Part shown: piece after piece, positions 10,866 through 20,885 of the stretch | Numbering within the stretch: the stretch's first letter is position 1 | Layout: every line of letters starts with the position of its first letter | Source: Linnemannia schmuckeri | Taxonomy: Eukaryota; Mortierellomycota; Mortierellomycetes; Mortierellales; Mortierellaceae | Length of the DNA: 64,000 nt | NCBI GenBank assembly: GCA_029449235.1 | Contig: JANATG010000002.1 | Span: 1,860,001 to 1,924,000, forward strand | Reading direction: 5' to 3' | Program-made: the position numbers and the translations under genes | The notes under the pieces: model-generated | The model's input: only the letters and a program-made list of their open reading frames with translations | What the model was told of the DNA's origin: nothing | The model's database searches: none

Positions 10866-13800
10866 ATGGGGCTCTTCGGCTGGTTCCCTTTCATTCGCCG
10901 TAAGGGGTACAACCCTATTTTGCTGTACAACACCATGCTCGCCATCATCCCAACAACCGGGCGACGCCGCTTTGGTGTCCTCGGCACCAGTTGCCGCACA
11001 ACCAGGGATGCCTACTCTAAACATTCTCCGGACGTCGCCAATAGAATCCTGCAAAAGGAAGTGGAACGATTTGGGAACCATCTCAACATGACGCTCTACC
11101 TCGATGGTCCACAGGCAGTAGAGAAGCAGAACACGGCCGAGGCACGAGAAGCAGGGAGACTGAAGGCGCTGGACGTTCTTTCGACTAGCATGGACGTTTT
11201 CGAATCACGAATGAAGGCGGGTCAAAGGATCAGGAAACAGCAGTTTATCTCCATCAAGAAGAACTTTGCTTTGGCGTTCTATTGGTCCTTGTCGAATCGG
11301 CAACGGTTTGCGGAGTACATGAGAGGTATCGGCTGGACTGTTATACTTTGCGATACAGAGGCAGATGTTGCTATCGACCATGATGCCCAGCTAGGGGATA
11401 TTATAATCTCCTCGGACAGTGACATGATGGCCTACGCATCTGTCCAAACACTTTGGCGACCTGTCTCATGGAATGTCATTCTTGCCTACTATATGCCGGA
11501 CGTCCTCAAGACTATCGAATTCAGCCGAAACTAGCTCACTGCACTGGCCATCGTCTCGAGAAATGACTACCAAAGGAACATCTACTCCCTTGGTCCGGCA
11601 ATCAACTTTTCCATCATCAAGGCCATTGGGCACAGACCAGGTATAGTTTTGTCAAAAAAGACTTTAATTTGGAGCGTTTCACAACCTCCTTATGTTAAAT
11701 TCTAATCGCTACTTTTTTTCGTTTAAAATAGCTGTTCGAGACCTCGTGTCGGCGTACCTACAGGATGGCAAGGTCGTAACAAGGAACATGCAGCAGGAGG
11801 CCTTTGAAACCTCCATGAGAGTGTTTGTCGACCAGCTACAGACTCGGATTGAATCTGTAGTAGTTCAGACTCCTTTTCAAATTGTCTTTGATGCAGAGAT
11901 ACGATCCTTGGAAGCAAATGGGAACTAGGCCGAGGTAATTTGATAGGATGTTTTCAGCTTTTTCGTTCGCTTTTTTGTATTGATGTGTATCTTACCATTA
12001 TTATATTTGTTTTGATATAGGTCTTCCCAAGAAAACACTGTTCGAGTGCGGAAGCCTCGGTCTTTCAATCGGTACAGAGCCGTGGAATCACCCATTCTGG
12101 TCTCAGGATCGTCTCTGCCACAAGCAGCCCCAGTCCTACAGGAACACGACACACCTTCGGTTGCAGCACAACAGGACGAAGGTCATCCACCTCTCAACAG
12201 GACCAGAATCCCCCGAAACCGCGCCCGATTCTCGTTCAAAGAAAGAACTAGGAAAACAGTACGTGATCCTCCGCCAAAGATGAAACAGTTTGTTATGAAA
12301 TACTACAAGGAACATCCCACAACAACCACCGATCAGGTCTCCAGCATCAAATCCAAGGCCAAAGCGGAAAAGGACTCCACTGTTGCCAAGAAGCCACTAG
12401 GCACAAAGGGCAAGAAGGGACTTGTGCGTTCTATGGCATGGTACCATCCAACAGTGATGCTCGAGACCGGAACGCTAGCCGCCAACACCAAGAGGGTTTT
12501 TATCCCAACATCCGTGCCCGCCTCCTCCAAGCCAGCAACAGTCATGCCAGGGTCGACTATGCCAACTACAACAATGCCCGCACCTTCGACGCCCGCCTTG
12601 GACCGCCCTGATCTACAGCGGCTCGTGCTGGAGTGTCTTCAGGAGGCTACTCATCTTGCAGCGGGTGTCAAACGGGAGGCCCAGCGACTCGTAGGTCAGT
12701 TTGTCGAGGCCATGGGCAAGAAGATGGATGCTGCCGAAATGAAGTTGATGACCGAGTGTCAGTCCTCTACAGACTCTATGAATGACACGGATCGGGCCAG
12801 GAAGCAGGTCGCGGCTAGGAGAGATGCCATATCCGACGATGAACGTAGGATTCTCGACCATCTATGCGAACGCATCAAGCTCAAGGAGGACAATGGTGAG
12901 GATGAGGGGGATTGCGGGAAGACGAACAATCAGAATAACAACGACATCGCCGACAAAGACGAAACAGATTCAGACCGTTTTCTCCGGTCCTTCCTCACGT
13001 TTCTGTATTCGGGAAACTATCCCCAAATAAGGGGCAAAACAGTCGAAAGCCTTACCGAGAACACTGGAATTATCCCCACAGTCAACACCCTCATCAACTG
13101 GCTTGTCAACCGAAAGTTATACCACCCACCTCGGTCGCGCGGTGAGATCGATGTTCACATGCCCTTTACTCCTAACTTCTTGGTGCGATCGGTGTCTGGC
13201 CAACTAGCCTTGGAACTCAAGAAAATCTACAGGAATGGAACGTTGATCTCTACAAGAAGGTATGCATTGAAGTGTTTTTTTTCCCTGTCGCTACTATGTT
13301 TTCAAATTCTTATTTCAAAAAAAAAAAATGATTGTTTTCTTTCACTATAGGCTGAGGCTATGAAGAAGAAAGGGATCATGGGAGCGACCGTCGACATCCA
13401 GATTCGAGAAGGTATTTCAGCGGTTGAGAACTTCCTCCACCTTAACAAACTCACCAACAGCATCCGCAAGATCGCTCCATTCACCACTTCTCAGCAACCT
13501 TTTATGTCGTTCTCCGAACGGGAGCTTGCCTCATTCTTTTGGACGCGGAAGTTGTTAAGGGAGAGACTGGAAGAGTTGGCTCTTCAGGATCATACGCACA
13601 TGACGTCAACGAGCGATCTCGACACATGGATTGGTGGGAAAGAGCCCGGATACATCATAAAGCACTTCATCTGTGACGTGGCGCCCCAAGGTCTAACGAG
13701 TCACCAGAAGAGAAAGGCGGGGCACCGAGCTGCTGTCAAGTTGTTGTCATTGAGCGAGATCGGAGCTCACCTGGATGTTGCCAAGGACAAGAACCTCGAC

Positions 13801-15291
13801 CCGTTGAAATATGCGTTGAACCGCGATAAACGAGGGTACGTGTTGAGGGGCTCTATTAGGACAGATGGCTTCCGTGTACAGCTTCTCGCCTTTAAGCTGC
13901 GGGAACTGCAGGATGTTCGTTATCGGCGAATGTCAGTGAACCGTCTGCCTGAGAGACTGACATCCACGGTGGGAGGTACAGATTACTACCTCCAGGAGAT
14001 CCGGAACGTCATCACCAGCAAGGAGGACATTGAGCGATACTGGCCCGGGAAAACTATCGAGGATATCAGGACCCTGACCTTAGATGATGGGCAGGCTTGC
14101 ATCTTTGGAGCATTTGCGCATCTGCCCGCCGAGTTGTCAACCAAGTCTAAAGGCAAGGAGCCTGTCAAGGACGATTTGCCTATGGAAGGCGTCATTGTCA
14201 CCAACCAACAGCCAGCAGTCGGAGCCGTTGTTCAAGAGTCATCACTCCCCACCACAGCACAAGAATCAACAACGAGCGCCCCCGGGCTATCGCCAAGGCC
14301 AGTATTCTATAATCTCGTTGTCAAGAGTAAAGAAGTCTACCAGCCTAACTTTCGGTTCCGGAGGTGGTTGGAGAACGAAAAGAAGGTGATCCCGGATGAT
14401 GAGAACGAGTCAATCCTTGATATTGAGACCAGATTGCCTCCTCTCAAAGGACAAGAGGCAAGTGTCGTCAACTACATCAAGGAGCTCGAGTCAGTTGAGA
14501 CACGTTTACTGGAGTTCTATTCTGGAGGGGACAATCGATATGACAGGCATGTTTGGGACATGGAGCGTGCGAGACATGTTGAGTTTCAATTGATGGCAGA
14601 TCAGCTCTTCAAGATTGTGGGTGGTGGAATTGGTATCCGCTATAATCCATCAAGACCAGTTCTCATTGGCATCGGACTAGGCCAGTTCTCGACAAGGTCC
14701 GGGCTCAGCTCCCTCCACATCGTTCCTGACGTACTTTATCCAAAAGGTAAACATAGCTTCATGAGTGCTGTTCACCAATCAGCAAATATACTCCTCTCCA
14801 CCCCATACATGTGCAAATAACTAATGTGCATATACTATATTTAGGCCCGATCTCTTAGGTACCTGGTGGTGGGGCTGAATGAATTCTACACAAGTAAGAA
14901 GTGCCCTGGATGCGGACTGTTTGTGTGCCAAGTCGACATGCGACGCTTTTACTGCTCACACTGCCATGTATATCACCATCGAGACATCATGGCGACAGAG
15001 AACATGGGAAACATCATCCAGGGATACCTTGCGCACCAAGAATGCCCCGATTACCTCCACCCCGTGGCCGAGGACGGCTCCTTTCCTTGGAAGGCGAAGC
15101 GTGACGATGGAGCAAGTTCGAACTCGAGCAGTTCCGGGATCACCAGCACCACCACCACCGCTGGCAGCGTCCCAAGTACAGCCTCGAACAGCACCACCAA
15201 CAGCGCCAATCCGGCTAAAGGACGCCGCAAGAGAACGGCGACTACCTCGGGGGTAGATGAGCAGCGGCCTGAAAAGGCGTCCAGAAATTAG
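10866..15291 (+). pseudogene. XPG/FEN1-like nuclease fused to Fanzor/TnpB-like RuvC nuclease, copy 2 (disrupted)
   Basis: Exons 10866-11640, 11732-11934, 12021-13259, 13351-14746 and 14845-15291, about 1,350 residues. Residues ~1-255 are XPG/FEN1-like: MGLFGWFPF, LYLDGPQ, EADVAID, SSDSDMMAY and SRNDYQRN supply six of the seven acidic positions I expect; the first (Asp in VDTxC) is Gly here. A basic, low-complexity linker with RTRIPRNRARFSFKERTR follows, then a helical region. The Fanzor-like part has TDGFRVQLLAFK, LTLDDGQACIFGAFA (Asp 14083-14085), VLIGIGLGQFS, LNEFYTSKKCPGCG (Glu 14881-14883), YCSHCHVYHHRD (Asp 14983-14985). Lesions: TAG at 11532-11534 where copy 1 has CAG, TAG at 11926-11928, a one-base loss near 13238-13241, and a frame change near 14717-14722. 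Many codon differences from copy 1 are synonymous, so the family evolved under protein constraint before these copies decayed. Confidence 0.72.
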
Positions 15292-15404
15292 ACTAGTTTT
15301 AGTTTAGCATGTTCGTACACATGCATTAGTGCAGGTAGGGGGGCAGTGAATGCTATAATGAGGCGTTTCGGTGACGTAATTATGGTGCCCAGTGTCCCCC
15401 AGCC
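15292..15404 (+). promoter_or_regulatory. Conserved non-coding 3' block, copy 2 (candidate guide RNA / element end)
   Basis: Partner of the block at 7604-7722. Similarity runs from the stop codon to ccagcc at 15404 and then ends. It looks closer to its partner than the neighbouring zinc-ribbon coding DNA does, by eye about 85 percent against about 72 percent. Confidence 0.45.
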
Positions 15405-15476
15405 GACTATTCACGAAAACGGGCAGGAATCCAATGGCCACATTACTTTCTTTCATATTCACACTAACTTGACAAG

Positions 15477-16525
15477 ATGTTGCATTTGCTCGGAGTCAAC
15501 CTGCCTGACCAGAAGTTGGTGGTGAGTTTTATTTCTTCGACTAGCCGACAACCAGGATCTACCCTCTAACCCGCCATTCAGGATTCTTCAACCCCTCGCG
15601 ACACTTTCCTTTCAGACGGTGGAGATCAGGATCTCGGAGAAAGACCTGTAAAGGAAGCATAGGATGCTTTGGGCTAGGATTCAGGAACGGGATCGATAGC
15701 GTTAGAACAGAGACAAGGGAGTTGTTGTCAAAGACGTTCGGAAGGGTTCGAGGAGCAGCCAATTGATGTTTGAAAGGCTTAGGGCGACGTTTGGGCAAAG
15801 CTACGACTACAGCCTTCAAACACAGGCGTGACAATCACAACACCTCAGGACCACCCACCATACCAACGGCACCTATATATCAGTCTGCCACCGAGAAGCC
15901 TTCATACAACAGACATCTAAACGACAGACCCTATTCCGGATCAAATCCTACCCATAGCAATACGCCCTCCCTCTGTTCTACGGCATCGGCCAAAAGACCG
16001 CCCTGAAAGTCCTCGCAACGCTTTCGATCCACAAGACCTGCAAGATTGCCGATCTGTCCGAACCCCAGGTCAACCAGCTCTCGACCCTTCTCTCAGACAT
16101 GAAGATCGAGTCCGACCTCCGCAAGCAGATCCGCGCCAACATTATGCACCATCGTTCCATCGGTTCCTATGTTGGCCGTCGCCATGCTATGGGCTTGCCT
16201 GTTCGTGGTCAGAACACCAGGAATAATGCCAAGACTGCTCGTCGTCTGAACGGAAGATGGCTCAAAGCTGAAAAGAGGGAGTACTCTTCCTCGACGAGGT
16301 ACTTGTTTTTTTTTCTTATAATAGAAGAGTTGAATGGGAGACAAGGAGCCGGGAAGATATGAAATATGAACTGTGTAGTTTTAATCGAGCTCAGGAAAAT
16401 TTTGTAGAGATAACCCGAACCAAAACTAACCATCTATTCTAAACTCTTGTTATGTCCACTGTAGATCGATCATTCCCTCGGCTGAGTCTCCCTTCGAGAG
16501 CTTTTTCAACCACAGGTGGTTTTGA
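15477..16525 (+). CDS. Mitochondrial ribosomal protein uS13m (bacterial S13 type)
   Basis: Small-subunit head protein of the mitochondrial ribosome. Exons are 15477-15521 (MLHLLGVNLPDQKLV), 15958-16298 and 16465-16525; junctions are in phase (first phase 0, second joins ACG AG with A to make Arg). Family motifs are FYGIGQKTALKVL (helix-two-turn-helix), HHRSIGSYVGRRHAMGLPVRGQNTRNNAKTAR near the C-terminal half, the rRNA-binding signature of S13. Starting directly at the conserved LLGVNLP strand leaves no obvious long presequence, as in other S13m proteins. The first intron (436 bp) is unusually long for so small a gene. The start codon is about 70 bp from the end of the upstream nuclease element. 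Confidence 0.88.
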
Positions 16526-16779
16526 ATGCCTTATCGGTCCCATTTTATCATCAACATTTTAGCATAGACCCACCCACAGCTTTGTTTTCTGCGTTTCTTT
16601 TATCTCCAACATCAATGTACACTTATTCCCCCTTCAAAATAAAAACCTGATCGAAAAAAAGACCACACGGCGTCCTTATGACTGAAATGCATAAAAGCGT
16701 CGTCAAGAGAGGTCGAGCAAAGCGAATGTATTACAGCAACGCTACAAAGTCTTTACATGGGGCCCTTTTTCTTTGTCAC
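16526..16779. other. Convergent 3' ends of uS13m and USP22
   Basis: Short convergent spacer with an aataaaaacc polyadenylation-like motif near 16638 for the rightward gene. No gene seen. Confidence 0.35.
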
Positions 16780-19700
16780 TTAGTCCTTGGTGGTGCTGGA
16801 ATAGTCATAGTCCAAGTTTTGCTTGACATAGAACAGCATATATCTAATCATTTCCGATTTTCCAAAATCGAGTTAGTCCTTCCGTCCAAGCCTACAACTG
16901 TGACGGCTTCTCACATTATCAGCTCCCATTTGAACCAACACTTACGCTTTGCTATCAAGGACCTCCTTTTGGGTTGCCAAAGTCACCTTGTGATCATCCA
17001 GGGAGAACCACTACAATGATATAGGCAATTTTCGTCAGTAACCTACTCATAACCATCAAAACGAATACAAATCAAAAGGAGTGATTTTTCAATTCGAAAC
17101 AACAGAACACTGCGCGTACCTCTCCACGATGCTTGGCAAAGGCAGTGTAATGACCAGTATCCATCTTTCCTTGGTGGTTGATGACTGCAAAGAGGTTGTA
17201 AACATAGGTTGGAATGGGCTCCAAACCCGCGTTGGAGGAGGTTGTGGACGAAGGAGTCGAAGCGTTGGAAGGTGATCCATTTTCAGATCCTGATCCGCCG
17301 TTGTTCTTCTGCAACTTTGACTTTTTCGATTTACGGGCAGAAGTCGTGTACTGAGTCATGTCCAGTTGCGCCGGGAACTTGATCTTTGTCTCAATCTTGG
17401 ACGCGCCCATCGAATGTTCAAAACGCTAGAATAAATGAGAGTGCAAACAATAACATTGAGTGGCATATTCCAATGACCTCAACATGTGTACAAGCAAGTA
17501 GGAATGGCATCATCTGATGTACCTTTAGCTGGAAGCTCAGAACAGGCGGGAGGACCTTCATGGATAGTTGCTTAGTTGCTTCCTGTCCTGTCTTGCCACA
17601 CTTACTACAGTTGTATTCGTTTGTACCCAGTTTTTCCGGATGAGTGTATCTAATATTCGAACGTTGGCGACAACGATTAGCTAAAGGCTCTTGCTGAAGA
17701 GAGCCTGAATAGCATAAACTTGAAGGACCATATGCAAGGCAGCTTACCGATCAAGACAGTCTGCCAGGGAGTTTGGTCCGTCATGGCGTTCGTCATTCAA
17801 TCCTCGGACTTTGCTCATTGATTTACTCCGCTTTGTGGGCCTCAGATCAAGAGAAATGTCCAAGATAGGATCGAACGCGGATGTCACGTTGGCACAGTTC
17901 AAGCATGTCACGTCCGACTGCAAAAGACCAGCAAAAGTCTTGTGGATAACACAGCTGCAATGGTGGAGCTTGGAAGCTAGAGCACATGGAAGAAGGCATG
18001 CCGTATCAGCGATTGGATCCGCACATTGTACGAGCTGTAAATTTGACGTAAATTAATACAACTGGTGGGGGCGAATTACTTGGAGATTTCGCGTGAATCT
18101 GATTGAGGGCGCTGATGAAAAACTCATGTGCGTCCTGCTGGGCGTATCCTGCCAAGTCTGAAGAAGACATCCACATGGTGTGAAGAAAGCTGCAAGGCCC
18201 ATAAGGCGTCTTCACTCCAGAATAAAACTAAAATGTGAATACAAGATTGGGGACTGATGTAAGCCTTATGTTCTACAAAACCAGCTTTTTTTACGCCACC
18301 AAATAACACCATGTATAAAAATTATTATTTTTTGCGTACCTGAGTAAAGAGTTGATCCATTTCACAGCCCATACATTCACTCTTGACTTCGCATCTCTTG
18401 GAACTGTGTTGATCGCTCAGGAAGTAGCCACGTAACAATGGGTTGTGAATGAAGCACTGAAGGATCACGTTCATGAAGCATGTTGAGCCCATATTGCGAA
18501 GTCCTCGAAGACCTAAGCAACACCATGTGAGAGAAACATCAACACAGTGATGAGCAAGACCAACCTCAAACTACACCTTTCTTTAGCACAAAATCGAGAT
18601 TTCAGAATATGATATATGGTTATACCTTGGCACGCCTGCAACTTTGATCCTGCCTTGATTAGCGCGGCTTCTTTGTTTCCTGCATGCCATTTGGAGAATC
18701 GAGGTCGCTTTTGACCTGGTTCTAAGGTAACAAAATGACAAACAAATATCAGGGACTCTGATCTGTTTCTGACATCGTCACTGATGATCTATGTGCAATT
18801 GTTTCGTACCTTGCACCATGGAGATAATCTCCGAGTTTCTCAGGACTTCGCTATTGTGGATACCGTCAAAATCGCGGTCGTAAACAAAGTCCTTGCACTG
18901 ACCGCAGTAGAGACCGCATCGGCTGATCTCCATGGCTAGTAGGGAACATTTGAAAAAAAATGAATAGGGGTTGGATGAGCATGCTTAAAACGAGAGTGTG
19001 TTTACAAATGCTTTATAAAGTTGAGACATGAGACAAGACTCACATAGCGTGTGCCCAGTTTCCTGTGAATGACTTTGAGAGTGGCCTCCCTTCCAGCAGC
19101 CAACATAAACACACTGGAGACAGGCGTGAATCCTTCCCATGGTCGTCTCACAAGTCATACAAGAAGGGATGGGCAGTTGTGGTATTGGCTTTGTGGTGTC
19201 CTATTATAGACATAACGTGTAGTGTAGCGGGTTAATGTAACGCGATCAAAATGGCTCTATTCATCGACTTATAAACAAAAATTGTGCGTTGTCTCCAGGA
19301 CGGTGGCGATTTGCAAATCCTAAAGATCTATTTGGTAACAATAGCTGCCCGCTATTGTCAAGAATTCTGTTGATAGCCAATGTCCTGCTCTCCTGTGACG
19401 CAGCCTCCTTGAAACTCCTAATGCTGGGCTCCCAACGCACAATAAATGTAATGATCAATGTTCCTGCGTGGCGACTGAACAACGTCCTTTTTTCTTCTCT
19501 TGATGCTTTCGTTTCAGGAACAGGGGAGGCCGATATCAATAGACAACAAACCAATGGTCGTGTGCTTCTCCTTGCACGAATCAAGGTGTCTCGTCCCGTA
19601 TCCAATTTTTTACCAAATCAAAAATCCTTGTTAAGTGTTATATAGACTTGCCTCAGGTCCGCTTTTGGATCGCTTTTTGGGAGGGAGGATGCCGAGGGCG

Positions 19701-19885
19701 TGACGATGCTTGAAATGAAGACTATAGCGAGCAAGTATTTGGTAGTTGCTGAGGATCTCACCAGACCTTTTGACAGGTTTGAGGTGAGGGCATCCATGGG
19801 CAGCCGAGTGGTCTCCAGGAAAGAAGTCCTGGGTGAGCAGTTTTGTGGTTGGAATGGGAGGAGAGGAACCAGGGATGTTTGCCAT
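16780..19885 (-). CDS. UBP8: SAGA deubiquitinase, ubiquitin C-terminal hydrolase Ubp8/USP22
   Basis: Cysteine protease of the SAGA deubiquitinating module, removing ubiquitin from histone H2B. About eleven exons on the minus strand. Exon 1, 19885-19652 (MANIPGSSPP, with GCPHLKPVK, first zinc ligands), joins exon 2, 19200-19044, carrying SCMTCETTMGRIHACLQC and the rest of the ZnF-UBP finger. Later exons give the catalytic Cys box LRNMGSTCFMNVILQCF near 18500, AQQDAHEFFISALNQIH near 18140, LVQCADP and LLQSDVTCLNC near 17900, the NEYNCSKCG zinc pair near 17610, the His box KMDTGHYTAFAKHRGE near 17130, WFSLDDHKVTLA near 16990 and the final YMLFYVKQNLDYDYSS ending at 16780. Exon 1 joins in frame only with a GC donor (GAG then gcaagt). 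A Ser/Gly-rich insert sits before the His box. Intact as far as read. Confidence 0.88.
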
Positions 19886-20885
19886 GGTGGCGTTTTTTAG
19901 AGCTGGTGAGAGTGGTTTAAGGAGAGTGAGAATGAATGAGAAGCAGGCTGCTGTTAGGCTGCTTTTGTTTTATGTTGCGTGTGTAGGGAGTGGCTCTGCT
20001 GCCCTCTAAGGTGATGCTATTGCAGTGGTGCGGTGGTTTGGTGGCAAGGGGGTGTGTGGGGGTGTTGATGAGTTTGGGAAGGGAAGAGTTGAAGGAACAA
20101 AAGGAAAGAGGGCAGAAAAGTTGCCAGAGGGAGGGGACTGCGAAAAAATGTCGATCGAGCAAGACAAGGCTGTACGTGTGGACGTGAGTGCTTCAACTCT
20201 CTTTTCGAAGAACGAGGTGTGTCGGCTAGGGGGAAAGAGTGATCCAGCCTGGGACGATGCCCACCTGTTCCTCTCTAACACAAGCAACGATAATAAAATG
20301 TGAAGGTGGTTGTGAAAGTGAACAGAGAGGGCATCAAGGCGACTGATATGAATTCAAATGAGATACAAGGGCATTTCAGGCTGGGTCGTGTCAACATGAA
20401 CGTTTTGTTCATGGCAGTCCTTTCAGATTGTTTCTCCTTTTCTGTTTCCTCCTCTCACGTTTTCCATGCTCGCTACTCTTCTTTCTTTCCTTAGTTTACT
20501 CCCTTGCTTCCTTCCTTTTACTTTACCTTTTCCTTTTCGCTCAGCCCATCCATGTACATATCCCCACCGACACGCCACCCAACCTCACACTTATCCTCGC
20601 AACCATCCCTCTTTCTTCTCACTCGCTTTGTATAGGTTTTCTTTAGTGTTTTGTTCACTCTCTCGTCACCTCCACTCGCATGATTATTTTTTTTTATTTC
20701 TCTCTTTCTTTCACAAACTTTTTTTTTTTTCCCTCCTTCCCTTTTTGTATTTTACTTTTGTTCCTCCTCTTCATCCATTCACCAACTCTTTTCATCGTCT
20801 CCTTGCTCCTTCTCTTTCTCTTCCTCTTTTCATCCTTCTCATTCCTTCACCATCAGCGTCCAAGTACTGACAACATAAACCCGGC
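19886..20885. other. Divergent promoter region USP22 / CLEC16A
   Basis: About 1 kb between divergent starts. The half next to the rightward gene (20420-20860) is strongly pyrimidine-rich (C and T runs), forming a CT-rich leader. The half near USP22 is purine-rich on the plus strand, that is, pyrimidine-rich in the USP22 transcript. No coding feature supported. Confidence 0.4.

Larger units (their letters stand above)
10745..15404 (+). mobile_element. Fanzor-like nuclease element, copy 2
   Basis: About 4,660 bp, nearly the same length as copy 1 and in the same orientation, 7.7 kb downstream. Its right edge lies only about 70 bp before the start codon of the mitochondrial uS13 gene. Confidence 0.5.
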
